From: Cytobacillus sp. S13-E01
Lineage (GTDB): Bacteria; Bacillota; Bacilli; Bacillales; Bacillaceae_L
NCBI RefSeq assembly: GCF_029193815.1
Contig: NZ_JARFVC010000040.1
Coordinates: 1 to 34,323 of the forward strand
Direction: 5' to 3'
Length of the DNA stretch: 34,323 nt
Numbering within the stretch: the stretch's first letter is position 1; each line of letters begins with the position of its first letter. A model generated the notes under the pieces. It saw nothing but the letters and a program-made list of their open reading frames with translations. It ran no database searches and was not told where the DNA came from. Shown here in pieces: positions 26,468 to 34,323 of this stretch. The translations under genes were made by a program, and so were the position numbers.

Positions 26468-27376
26468 ATGGAAATTCTAACTAACACAAATACAAAAACA
26501 CCGAAAAAAAATCTAAAAAGTCCCTCCCCATGGGTGATTGCTAGAAGAAAGTTCGTTAAAAATAAATTAGCTATGATAAGTTTAGTATTTTTACTTATAG
26601 TTGCACTATTATCATTCTTGGCACCATTTATCACAACAAAAGATATAGTAAGGGTAGACTTCATGAACATTAGTAAGGAACCGTCTGGCGCGAACTGGCT
26701 TGGCACGGATACGAATGGCCGAGACGTATTTACAAGAATGTTATATGCAGGTAAGTCATCATTAACTGTTGGTATATCCGCTATGTTTTTTATAACATTA
26801 ATTGGTACAACAGTAGGTTCAATTGCCGGCTATTTTGGAGGAAGAGTTGATAGACTATTAATGCGTTTTACAGATTTCATATTAAACTTCCCATTTTTAG
26901 TATTCGTAATAGTTCTAAATACAATTCTTGTAGGTAAAGTATCTGGCTTATGGACTTTAATTGCCGTTATTTGTCTATTAAGTTGGGGTGGAGTTGCACG
27001 TATTGTTCGTAGTAGAATACTTGCTGAAAAAGAAAACGAGTATATTTTAGCTGCGGTGTCAATTGGCTCTAAACCATCAAAAGTCATCATTAAACATCTA
27101 TTACCAAATGTTGCTTCTACGATTATCGTTCAAGCCACATTAATAATGGCTGTTATGATTGTTGCTGAATCAGCACTTAGTTTCCTAGGCTTTGGTGTTC
27201 CAGTAGATACTCCAAGTTGGGGGAATATGTTAGCAGAGGCTCGTGATTCAGATGTTCTTCGTAATAAGACATGGATGTGGGTGCCGCCTGCAACAGCTAT
27301 TACTCTAGTTATCTTATCGATAAACTTTATTGGCGAAGGTTTAAAGGATGCACTTAATCCGAAATCAAGAAGATAA
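26468..27376 (+). CDS. Oligopeptide ABC transporter permease, OppC type (first operon)
   Basis: This partner permease has 302 residues. The cytoplasmic N-terminus has [19 protein letters not shown] leading into helix 1; then WLGTDTNGRDVFTRMLYAG, the coupling loop YILAAVSIGSKPSKVIIKH, and the C-terminal NFIGEGLKDALNPK, all OppC/DppC hallmarks. AAGGAGGGC precedes ATG 26468. It is the last gene of the operon, closed by a terminator with a 15-T tract. Confidence 0.95.
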   Translation: MEILTNTNTKTPKKNLKSPSPWVIARRKFVKNKLAMISLVFLLIVALLSFLAPFITTKDIVRVDFMNISKEPSGANWLGTDTNGRDVFTRMLYAGKSSLTVGISAMFFITLIGTTVGSIAGYFGGRVDRLLMRFTDFILNFPFLVFVIVLNTILVGKVSGLWTLIAVICLLSWGGVARIVRSRILAEKENEYILAAVSIGSKPSKVIIKHLLPNVASTIIVQATLIMAVMIVAESALSFLGFGVPVDTPSWGNMLAEARDSDVLRNKTWMWVPPATAITLVILSINFIGEGLKDALNPKSRR

Positions 27377-27378
27377 AA

Positions 27379-27415
27379 TGATCTATCACATAGTGATGGA
27401 TTTTTTTTTTTTTTT
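27379..27415 (+). terminator. Terminator of the first peptide-transporter operon
   Basis: ATCTATCAC/GTGATGGAT (27381-27389, 27393-27401; one G-T pair) with a 3-base loop and 15 T. Confidence 0.9.
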
Positions 27416-27528
27416 ATTGATTATAAGGCTAAATATAGAATGTTAAAAGAGAGAAGAGTATCGTAATAAAAATATTATTATTATACACAACTAAATTGAG
27501 CACGAATTAAATTATACAATACTATTAT

Positions 27529-27559
27529 AAAAACCTATCACAATGCTGATAGGTTTTTT
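27529..27559. terminator. Second terminator in the gap before appD
   Basis: AAAAACCTATCA and TGATAGGTTTTTT enclose CAATGC, with A and T tracts on both sides. No gene is visible between this and the previous terminator (27416-27528). It may be a backup terminator, end a short unknown transcript, or act on the minus strand. Confidence 0.8.
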
Positions 27560-27748
27560 GTATGTGCCAAATAGATAGGGGAATGGATACTTCATTTTTT
27601 AGTAGATACTCCTAATAGTATTAACGGGAAATATCAGCACTTTAAAGGGTTAAAATGAAAATAAATAGAAACCTAATACGTAAAATATTATGAAAAAAAA
27701 ATTAAAATTCCGAAAAGAATAATTATTAATACAATTTTAAAAATTAAC

Positions 27749-27803
27749 TTGTATTTGTAACTTAGTTGTAATAAAATACAGTTAATGTTATTTTCAGATA
27801 ATT
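27749..27803 (+). promoter_or_regulatory. appD promoter with CodY-like box
   Basis: TTGTAT (27749-27754), 17 bases, TAAAAT (27772-27777). TATTTTCAGATAATT (27789-27803) matches the CodY consensus AATTTTCWGAAAATT at 13 of 15 positions and lies just past the expected start point, a repressing position. Apart from these elements and the two terminators, the 27377-27923 gap is AT-rich with no gene seen. Confidence 0.6.
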
Positions 27804-27923
27804 TTGTATCCTAATAATTAAATGTGGATTCATAACATTTGAATTATTAGATTGTAATATAGAAGCTAATTAGATACTGGTTCGATGTATCTATGTCAAT
27901 GGAAAAGGATGGTGCCAGCAAAC

Positions 27924-28904
27924 ATGTCTACTCTATTAGAGGTAAAAAATTTAAAAACCCATTTCTTTAAAAAAAAGACGGTTATTCCCGCTGTGGACGG
28001 GGTTGATTTAAAAATAAACAAGGGCGAAACGGTTGCACTTGTTGGAGAATCTGGATCTGGTAAAAGTATCACATCATTATCAATCATGCGCTTGGTCCCA
28101 AGTCCAGCTGGAAAAATAGTAGATGGTGAAATTATCCTAGATGGCAAAGAATTAGTAGGTATGTCTGAAAGTGAGATGTGTAAAATCCGCGGAAATGAAA
28201 TATCAATGATATTCCAAGAGCCGATGACATCACTAAATCCTGTACTATCAATCGGTGAACAAATTACTGAAATACTTACCTATCATCAAAGAATGTCTCG
28301 TAATGAGGCGAATAAAAAAGCAGTAGAGCTATTAGAAATGGTTGGGTTTTCAAGAGCTGCCGAACTAATTAATGAGTTTCCTCACCGTTTATCAGGTGGA
28401 ATGAGACAAAGGGTTATGATCGCTATGGCAATGAGTTGTAATCCGAAACTCTTAATAGCTGACGAGCCAACTACGGCTCTCGATGTAACAATCCAAGCAC
28501 AAATACTAGATTTAATGAAAGAGGTAAGCAATAAATTTGATACTTCTATTCTATTAATCACTCATGATTTAGGTGTGGTTTCAGAGATAGCAGAAAGAGT
28601 TGTCGTAATGTATGGCGGCCAAGTTGTTGAAGAAGCTTCAGTTGATGATTTGTTTGAGGAACCATTCCATCCTTATACTGTAGGGTTAATCGCTTCAATC
28701 CCAACAATTGATGGGAATATTACTCGTCTACAATCAATAGAAGGTAATGTACCATCTCCTGAAAACATGCCTAAAGGCTGTCGATTTGCTCCAAGATGTG
28801 TAAAAGCATTTGAACGTTGCCAGACAGAACAACCGGGGTTAAAACAAATTAAAGGTAGTCGTTCAGTACGTTGCTTTTTATATGAAGGAGAGGAGGTACA
28901 TTAA
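27924..28904 (+). CDS. appD: Oligopeptide ABC transporter ATPase AppD
   Basis: This is an importer ATPase of 326 residues. The N-terminus [15 protein letters not shown] and the following [18 protein letters not shown] agree closely with what I recall of B. subtilis AppD, more so than the first operon's ATPase does. It has Walker A GESGSGKS (41-48), [20 protein letters not shown], and the four-cysteine C-terminal tail ([16 protein letters not shown]). ATG 27924 was chosen with GGATGGTG 9 bases upstream; a longer in-frame version from 27885 lacks a ribosome site. It is the first gene of the second operon, and appF overlaps it by one base. Confidence 0.93.
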   Translation: MSTLLEVKNLKTHFFKKKTVIPAVDGVDLKINKGETVALVGESGSGKSITSLSIMRLVPSPAGKIVDGEIILDGKELVGMSESEMCKIRGNEISMIFQEPMTSLNPVLSIGEQITEILTYHQRMSRNEANKKAVELLEMVGFSRAAELINEFPHRLSGGMRQRVMIAMAMSCNPKLLIADEPTTALDVTIQAQILDLMKEVSNKFDTSILLITHDLGVVSEIAERVVVMYGGQVVEEASVDDLFEEPFHPYTVGLIASIPTIDGNITRLQSIEGNVPSPENMPKGCRFAPRCVKAFERCQTEQPGLKQIKGSRSVRCFLYEGEEVH

Positions 28905-29923
28905 TGATAGCTACTAACTTAGAAAATGACAGTGTTCTAACTAAAGAAAAGACTTCTTCAATCCTAGAGTTACAAAATGTAAAAAAACATTTTCCAATTA
29001 AAGCAGGACTATTACAGAGAACAGTTGGCCAGGTGAAAGCTGTAGATGGGATATCCTTGAAAATTAATAAAGGTGAAACGATTGGTATAGTAGGTGAATC
29101 GGGTTGCGGAAAGTCAACTGCTGGTAGAACAATCATTCGACTATATGAACCTACTGAAGGACAAATTATTTTTAAAGGTAAAGACATTTCACATATGTCT
29201 GAAAATGAACTTAGAAAAACGGTTAGAAAAGATATTCAAATGATATTCCAAGATCCATTCGCAACATTAAATCCAAGAAAAACCTTACGTTCTATCATTA
29301 AGGAGCCGATGGTCACTCATAATCTTTATGCTAATAAAGAGCGAGATGAAAAAGTACAAGAACTACTAGAAACAGTTGGATTGAATGCATCATTTATCAA
29401 TCGTTACCCACATGAATTTTCTGGTGGTCAAAGACAGCGTATTGGAATAGCTAGAGCTTTAGCTTTGAAACCAGAGATGATCATTGCTGACGAAGCCGTA
29501 TCTGCACTTGATGTATCAATTCAAGCGCAAATTATAAATTTAATGCAGGACCTACAAAAAGATTTTGGTTTAACCTATATATTTATTTCACATGACTTAA
29601 GTGTTGTACGTCACATTAGTGATAGAGTAGGGGTTATGTATTTAGGCAAAATGATGGAATTAGCTCCAAAAGAAAGCTTGTACGCTAATCCTTTGCATCC
29701 ATATACACAAGCTCTTTTATCTGCTGTCCCAGTTCCGAGAAAGAAAGGTACTATTAAAAGAGAGAGAATCGTACTTAAAGGTGAATTGCCAAGTCCAGCA
29801 AATCCACCTTCGGGATGTGTATTCCATACTCGCTGTCCAGCAGCGACCGATATCTGTCGTCAATTGATCCCTGAATTTAGAGAAGTTGAAAATGAACATT
29901 TTGTTGCCTGCCACCTATATTAA
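28904..29923 (+). CDS. appF: Oligopeptide ABC transporter ATPase AppF
   Basis: This is the partner ATPase, 339 residues. A 20-residue leader precedes the domain, then HFPIKAGLLQRTVGQVKAVD, Walker A GESGCGKS (64-71), [20 protein letters not shown] (DEA rather than DEP after Walker B) and the four-cysteine tail (CVFHTRCP, IC, ACHLY). ATG 28904 shares its A with the appD stop, and GGAGAGGAGG lies upstream, so translation is coupled. It is followed by a 113-base gap and the binding protein. Confidence 0.95.
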   Translation: MIATNLENDSVLTKEKTSSILELQNVKKHFPIKAGLLQRTVGQVKAVDGISLKINKGETIGIVGESGCGKSTAGRTIIRLYEPTEGQIIFKGKDISHMSENELRKTVRKDIQMIFQDPFATLNPRKTLRSIIKEPMVTHNLYANKERDEKVQELLETVGLNASFINRYPHEFSGGQRQRIGIARALALKPEMIIADEAVSALDVSIQAQIINLMQDLQKDFGLTYIFISHDLSVVRHISDRVGVMYLGKMMELAPKESLYANPLHPYTQALLSAVPVPRKKGTIKRERIVLKGELPSPANPPSGCVFHTRCPAATDICRQLIPEFREVENEHFVACHLY

Positions 29924-30036
29924 AAAATGGCCGCACAAAATATAACTTCACTTGAAAGGGGGAGATAACAGGAAAATATGGTAATAAACGTGTCTCGAAA
30001 CGACTATTTATTAAAAAAACGATAGGGGGAAAACAA

Positions 30037-31698
30037 ATGAAACTTAGTAAGTCGAAATGGTTACTTTTAAGCTTAACTTTAATTTTGGCATTATTTTTAG
30101 CTGCTTGTTCAGGCGGAGACAGTGCAACAACACCTGCTGAAACACCAAAAGAAGATGAAAAACCAACTGAGGAACCAAAAGAAGATAGCAATGAACCACA
30201 ATATGGTGGAGATATTATCGTAGGTTCAATTGGTGCTCCTACATTATTTAACCCGTTATATTCTACAGATGCTGCAAGTTCTGATATTGAAGGTTTTATC
30301 TATAATGGATTAGTTAGTGGCGATACTGAGTTTAATCCAGTAAACGATTTAGCAAGCGATGTTCAAATGTCTGAAGATGGGTTAACATGGACAATTAAAC
30401 TTCGTGATGATGTTAAATGGCACGATGGAGAGCAATTTACTGCAGATGACGTAGTTTTCACTTATAATATTCCTTTAAATGAGGACTATGATGGTGCACG
30501 TAAATCAGCATTTGAAGGTATTGAAAGTATCACTAAACTTGGTGATTACGAGGTTGAAATCAAACTTAATAAAGTTGATGCAACATTCGGGTCAATTGGT
30601 TTAAGCTATGGAATTTTACCTGAGCATATCTTAGGAACTGTTCCTGTTGCTGAGTTAGGTGAGCATGAATTTAATACAAAAAAACCTATCGGTACTGGTC
30701 CATTCAAATTTGAAGAGTGGTTAGATGGTCAATATGTAAAAGTAGTAGCGAACGAAGATTACTATGGTGGCCGTCCTTACTTAGATTCTATCACATACAA
30801 AATCGTTCCAGACCAAAATGCTTTACTTGCACAATTACAAGCAGGTGACGTAGATTTCACTGAAGTCCCTGGAACAGACATTGATACAGTTAAAGAATTC
30901 CCTGGAATTAAAGTCGAGTCAGGTTTAGGTTTATCTTATACGTACTTTGGAGTAAACCAAAAACAAGATCGTTTCAAAGACGTTAAAGTTCGTCAAGCAT
31001 TAACATACGCTATTGACCGTCAAGGTATTGTTGATTCAGTTATGAATGGTGATGGGGAAGTTGCTCACGTTCCAGAATCTCCTTTATCATGGGCTTATAG
31101 TGATGACGTAACAAAATTTGAATATGACCCAGAAAAAGCGAAAGCTCTTCTTGCAGAAGCAGGTTGGGAAGACACAGATGGTGATGGTTGGTTAGATAAA
31201 GACGGTGAGAAATTCTCATTCGAGGTTAAAACAAACCAAGGTAACAAAATCCGTGAAGATATCGCGGTTGTATTACAACAACAATTAAAAGAAGTTGGGA
31301 TTGAAGCTATTCCTCAAATTGTAGAGTGGAGCGCATTTATCGAGCAAGTTACTGCTCCTAATTGGGACTATGATGCAATGATCTTGGGTTGGAGCTTATC
31401 AACATTCCCTGACCTATATGATATTTTCCACTCTAGCCAAATGGAAGAAGGCTTAAACTTTACTTGGTGGGATAATGCAGAGGCTAGCAAACTAATGGAA
31501 GAAGCTAGACAAATTCTTGACCGTGAAGAGTACAAGAAAGCATATGGTGAAATCTACAAGATTGTTTCTGAAGAACAACCATATACTTTCCTATACTATC
31601 CAAACGTACACCGTGTAATGGTAGAGAACTTACAAGGTTATGAGTTCCACGCAAAATCTGAGTTCTATAACATTAATAAATGGTGGATTAAAAATTAA
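30037..31698 (+). CDS. appA: Oligopeptide-binding lipoprotein AppA
   Basis: This is the extracellular binding protein, 553 residues, SBP family 5. It has a signal peptide with lipobox LAAC (C24), a Pro/Glu/Lys-rich linker (about 30-52), then YGGDIIVGSIGAPTLFNPLYS, VKWHDGEQFTADDVVFTYN, VRQALTYAIDRQGI, and a DxDxDG loop (379-384). The frame is open throughout; in laboratory B. subtilis 168 appA is frameshifted and the system inactive, so this one should be functional. GGGGGAAAA precedes the ATG. A hairpin follows before appB. Confidence 0.94.
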   Translation: MKLSKSKWLLLSLTLILALFLAACSGGDSATTPAETPKEDEKPTEEPKEDSNEPQYGGDIIVGSIGAPTLFNPLYSTDAASSDIEGFIYNGLVSGDTEFNPVNDLASDVQMSEDGLTWTIKLRDDVKWHDGEQFTADDVVFTYNIPLNEDYDGARKSAFEGIESITKLGDYEVEIKLNKVDATFGSIGLSYGILPEHILGTVPVAELGEHEFNTKKPIGTGPFKFEEWLDGQYVKVVANEDYYGGRPYLDSITYKIVPDQNALLAQLQAGDVDFTEVPGTDIDTVKEFPGIKVESGLGLSYTYFGVNQKQDRFKDVKVRQALTYAIDRQGIVDSVMNGDGEVAHVPESPLSWAYSDDVTKFEYDPEKAKALLAEAGWEDTDGDGWLDKDGEKFSFEVKTNQGNKIREDIAVVLQQQLKEVGIEAIPQIVEWSAFIEQVTAPNWDYDAMILGWSLSTFPDLYDIFHSSQMEEGLNFTWWDNAEASKLMEEARQILDREEYKKAYGEIYKIVSEEQPYTFLYYPNVHRVMVENLQGYEFHAKSEFYNINKWWIKN

Positions 31699-31731
31699 TT
31701 ATCCTTTAGTGGATAGTTAAAAAAGTAGTGT

Positions 31732-31770
31732 AAGAGGGGAGGGGTTTTCCCTTCCCTTTTATTTATTGAG
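31732..31770 (+). terminator. Intercistronic terminator-like hairpin between appA and appB
   Basis: GAGGGGAGGG (31734-31743) pairs with CCCTTCCCTT (31749-31758) through a 5-base loop, followed by TTATTTATT. Within a D-F-A-B-C operon this probably lets only part of transcription reach the permeases, or stabilises the appA message. Confidence 0.7.
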
Positions 31771-31864
31771 TTTGAAAGTAAAATTAGTTTGTACAATATT
31801 CTATCAAACTAATTACAACATACATTATTAATCTACTAATCTTACTGATGAAGGAGAATAAGCT

Positions 31865-32815
31865 ATGGTAACTTATATCATTCGCCGTATTTTAATGGCT
31901 ATTCCCTTATTAATTGGAATTACCATCCTTTCTTTTGCGATCGTTAAAATGGCACCAGGTGGTGCTACCACCTTATTAATGGATCCAAATATTAAACCAG
32001 CGGATTTAGAAAAATTCAATGAAAAATATGGATTAAATGATCCTATTCATATTCAATATGGAAAATGGCTTGGAAACTTGGCACAAGGGGATTTTGGGAC
32101 TTCACTCGTTAAAAAGGGAACTCCCGTTAGTGAATTGATTTTAAACCGTTTACCAAATACTCTTTTATTAATGGGTGTCTCTGCCTTATTAGCTATACTA
32201 ATATCGATTCCATTTGGGGTATTATCTGCAACAAAACCATATTCAAAATTAGATTATACGGTTACGTTCACTTCCTTCTTGGGACTAGCAACCCCAAACT
32301 TTTGGTTAGGACTAATACTTATCATGTTCTTTTCAGTAAAATTAGGCTGGTTCCCTACAGGTGGGACGCAAACGCTGAATGAGCCTTTTAGTATATGGGA
32401 CAGACTTCATCACCTTGTACTACCTGCATTTGTACTTGCAACAGCTGATATGGCGGGACTTACACGTTTTACACGAACAAGTATGCTTGAGGTTGTTAAG
32501 CAGGATTATATGAGAACTGCACGTGCAAAAGGTTTTAAACAAAATAAGGTAGTATACAAACATGGGTTACGTAATGGATTAATTCCAGTCATTACGATAT
32601 TTGGATTAATGTTACCTGGATTTATTGGAGGATCAGTAATTGTTGAATCGGTGTTTGCTTGGCCCGGAATTGGCAAACTTTTCATAGATTCTTCGTTCCA
32701 ACGTGATTATCCAGTTATCATGGCATTAACTGTAATTTCGGCTGTATTTGTAGTTATTGGCAACTTATTAGCGGACATCCTTTATGCTGTTTTTGATCCG
32801 CGGATTGAGTATTAA
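31865..32815 (+). CDS. appB: Oligopeptide ABC transporter permease AppB
   Basis: This is an OppB-type permease of 316 residues with about six helices. It has the N-terminal [20 protein letters not shown] and APGG, the coupling loop [20 protein letters not shown] with LRNGLIPV, and [13 protein letters not shown] at the end. ATG 31865 follows GAAGGAGAATAAGCT. A 166-base gap after appA holds a hairpin. appC follows closely. Confidence 0.95.
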   Translation: MVTYIIRRILMAIPLLIGITILSFAIVKMAPGGATTLLMDPNIKPADLEKFNEKYGLNDPIHIQYGKWLGNLAQGDFGTSLVKKGTPVSELILNRLPNTLLLMGVSALLAILISIPFGVLSATKPYSKLDYTVTFTSFLGLATPNFWLGLILIMFFSVKLGWFPTGGTQTLNEPFSIWDRLHHLVLPAFVLATADMAGLTRFTRTSMLEVVKQDYMRTARAKGFKQNKVVYKHGLRNGLIPVITIFGLMLPGFIGGSVIVESVFAWPGIGKLFIDSSFQRDYPVIMALTVISAVFVVIGNLLADILYAVFDPRIEY

Positions 32816-32832
32816 GAAGGAGGAAGTTTTTG

Positions 32833-33750
32833 ATGTCACAACCTAATCTTACACCTGAAACTTCAAATAATGCTGCGGTAACCCATGCATTAAATGGTAA
32901 GCCTGACACGATGACTAAAATCATCTTATCAAAATTTGTAAAGAATAAGCTTGCTGTAGTTGGATCGATTTTTTTACTATTCATCATTTCTGCGGCTGTT
33001 CTTGCACCGGTTATCGCACCTTATTCGTTTGAAGAACAGAGACTATTAGATAAACTGAAGCCTCCTGGTAAAGAATATTTACTTGGATCGGATAAATTTG
33101 GCCGTGATATATTGACTCGCTTGCTTTATGGGGCACGAGTGTCATTATTAGTTGGCTTTGCATCAGTATTTGGTGCAATCACAATTGGAACGGTTGTTGG
33201 AGCGTTAGCTGGTTATTTTGGTGGAATTCTAGATGCAATCTTAATGAGATTTGTTGATATTGTCATATCTATCCCACAAATTTTCTTGCTAATTACACTA
33301 GTAACGATTTTTCAACCTGGTATTGATAAACTAATTTTAATCTTTGCGCTGACAAGTTGGACAACTACTGCACGTCTAGTTCGGGGCGAATTCTTATCCC
33401 TAAGAACACGAGAGTTCGTTCTAGCATCAAGAACCATAGGAACTAGAGCTTACAAGATTATCTTTTCGCATATTCTGCCCAATGCTCTTGGGCCAATTAT
33501 TGTAGCAGCAACATTACAAGTAGGTGGAGTAATACTAGCTGAGTCTGCTCTAAGTTACCTAGGACTAGGTATTCAACCTCCAACACCAAGTTGGGGTAAT
33601 ATGCTACAGGATGCACAAAACTTTACAATTATGGTAAAAGCATGGTGGTATCCTTTATTCCCAGGGTTATTAATCTTATTTACGGTTTTATGTTTCAACT
33701 TTGTAGGAGACGGACTACGTGATGCGTTAGATCCAAAAGTAAATGATTAG
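32833..33750 (+). CDS. appC: Oligopeptide ABC transporter permease AppC
   Basis: This is an OppC-type permease of about 305 residues. The N-terminal 35 residues are hydrophilic, then [18 protein letters not shown] (helix 1), [19 protein letters not shown], the coupling loop [19 protein letters not shown], and [14 protein letters not shown] at the end. The start is ATG 32833 (9 bases after AAGGAGG) or the TTG just before it at 32830 (6 bases); the difference is one residue. It is the last gene of the app operon and is followed by a terminator. Confidence 0.95.
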   Translation: MSQPNLTPETSNNAAVTHALNGKPDTMTKIILSKFVKNKLAVVGSIFLLFIISAAVLAPVIAPYSFEEQRLLDKLKPPGKEYLLGSDKFGRDILTRLLYGARVSLLVGFASVFGAITIGTVVGALAGYFGGILDAILMRFVDIVISIPQIFLLITLVTIFQPGIDKLILIFALTSWTTTARLVRGEFLSLRTREFVLASRTIGTRAYKIIFSHILPNALGPIIVAATLQVGGVILAESALSYLGLGIQPPTPSWGNMLQDAQNFTIMVKAWWYPLFPGLLILFTVLCFNFVGDGLRDALDPKVND

Positions 33751-33760
33751 AAAAAGTCGA

Positions 33761-33784
33761 GAGCCAATTCTTGGCTTTTTCTTT
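33761..33784 (+). terminator. Terminator of the app operon
   Basis: AGCCAA/TTGGCT with a 3-base loop is followed by TTTTCTTTG. Confidence 0.8.
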
Positions 33785-33908
33785 GTTTAGGAAATTACAC
33801 TAGCATTGCATTAAATAAAAATCAATTTGTCAAGACTAATTCAACATAAATTTATATTGAATTTTTTGTAATAATTGGTAATTTTTAGTTCAAATAGATA
33901 CAAAAAAA

Positions 33909-33960
33909 CCTTATAATTAGGTGGAAGGTAGGTTGTCCTGTCCAAATCCCAATTATAAGG
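33909..33960 (+). promoter_or_regulatory. Inverted repeat covering the ribosome site of the second transposase
   Basis: CCTTATAATT (33909-33918) is the perfect reverse complement of AATTATAAGG (33951-33960), with 32 bases between. The right arm contains the AAGG of the ribosome site AAGGAG (33957-33962). In a transcript reading in from outside, the stem would hide the site and limit transposase synthesis, as known for other insertion sequences (inference). Confidence 0.5.
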
Positions 33961-33968
33961 AGAAATCT

Positions 33969-34323
33969 ATGGACAAGAATACCATAAAAACAGTTTTTAA
34001 GGAATACATCCACCCTATGGATGAAACAGTTATTTTAAAAATGGTTGATCAGATGAAGCTTGATAAATATGTGAAAAAGCTTGATAGTCTAACCTTTACA
34101 AAACTATTTATTTATGCTCAGCTGAAGCAGCTTGATAGCCTTAAAAAAATTAGATTCAAGGTGAAGCACAAAAAGAACTTACAAAAAGAACTAGGCTTAA
34201 AAAACATAAGTATATCTCAACTGTCCCGCAAACTTTCGGATCTTCCTCCAGCTATTTTCGAGGCTATTCTGCATCATCTTGTAGAACAAATCCATCGGGA
34301 ATTCGGAAAAGAAAAGGGTGACG
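33969..34323 (+). CDS. IS4-like transposase, N-terminal part (cut by the window end)
   Basis: A frame opens at ATG 33969 with AAGGAG 6 bases upstream and stays open for the remaining 118 codons. The start MDKNTIKTVFKEYIHPMDE, then LDKYVKKLDSLTFTKLFIYA, QLKQLDSLKKI and ISISQLSRKLSDLPPAIFEA look like the helical N-terminal domain (DUF4372-like) of IS4-family transposases related to IS5377. The catalytic DDE part lies beyond the window, so intactness is unknown. The element's left end lies somewhere in 33785-33908 but could not be fixed. In B. subtilis yjbA follows app, so this is an insertion. Confidence 0.65.
   Translation, partial: MDKNTIKTVFKEYIHPMDETVILKMVDQMKLDKYVKKLDSLTFTKLFIYAQLKQLDSLKKIRFKVKHKKNLQKELGLKNISISQLSRKLSDLPPAIFEAILHHLVEQIHREFGKEKGD

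Noticed and set aside
33805-33833. Minus-strand promoter TTGACA, 17 bases, TGCAAT pointing from the second IS towards appC
   Set aside because: The -35 is perfect but the -10 is poor, and such matches are frequent in AT-rich gaps; no gene would be driven in that direction nearby.
33838-33863. Near-perfect palindrome AATTCAACATAAA/TTTATATTGAATT followed by T
   Set aside because: It has no loop, is purely AT-rich, and could be chance; it could not be tied to the IS end or to a transcript.

Overview
The window looks like a chromosomal segment of a low-GC Gram-positive bacterium of the family Bacillaceae. The evidence is the AT-rich sequence, strong AGGAGG-type ribosome binding sites, TTG and GTG starts, sigma-A-like promoters, and gene order. 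The run argC-argJ-argB-argD-carA-carB-argF, yjzC, yjzD, yjaU, yjaV, med-comZ, a yjzB-like gene, fabH-fabF, yjaZ, appDFABC is the order of the Bacillus subtilis yja/app region. Here it has extra pieces: uppP between argF and yjzC, a three-helix membrane protein and a second peptide-transporter operon between yjaZ and app, dispersed repeats, and an insertion sequence at each end. It is not B. subtilis itself.

Layout. (1) 1-2146: an IS110-family element of the IS1111 type (about 14-1933) inserted in the left edge of a dispersed structured repeat. (2) 2191-11813: the arginine regulon, making ornithine from glutamate (argC, J, B, D), carbamoyl phosphate (carA, B) and citrulline (argF), with ArgR/AhrC-type ARG boxes before argC and before carA. 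(3) 11812-17085: small and conserved genes (uppP, yjzC, yjzD, yjaU, yjaV, the competence pair med-comZ, a yjzB-like gene). (4) 17210-19783: fabH-fabF behind a FapR-like operator, followed by a possible 30-residue small protein. (5) 19930-21478: yjaZ and a membrane protein. (6) 21565-33784: two consecutive oligopeptide ABC operons, both ordered D-F-A-B-C, each with a sigma-A-like promoter and a CodY-like box. (7) 33909-34323: the start of a second, IS4-like transposase gene cut by the window end.

The most interesting feature is the noncoding tail of the IS110 element (1588-1738). It folds on paper into two stem-loops. The first loop carries two segments matching the two target flanks, one on each DNA strand. 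The second loop carries two segments matching the two ends of the element. This is the design of a bridge RNA (seekRNA). All four segments meet at the same AG dinucleotide, which independently fixes the element boundaries. The programmed target is the left edge of the dispersed repeat, and two unoccupied copies of it remain in this window (13106-13117 and 19790-19802).

Limits: everything rests on reading the sequence by eye. Family assignments come from recognised motifs and synteny, not from searches. RNA folds, promoters and operators are pattern matches.
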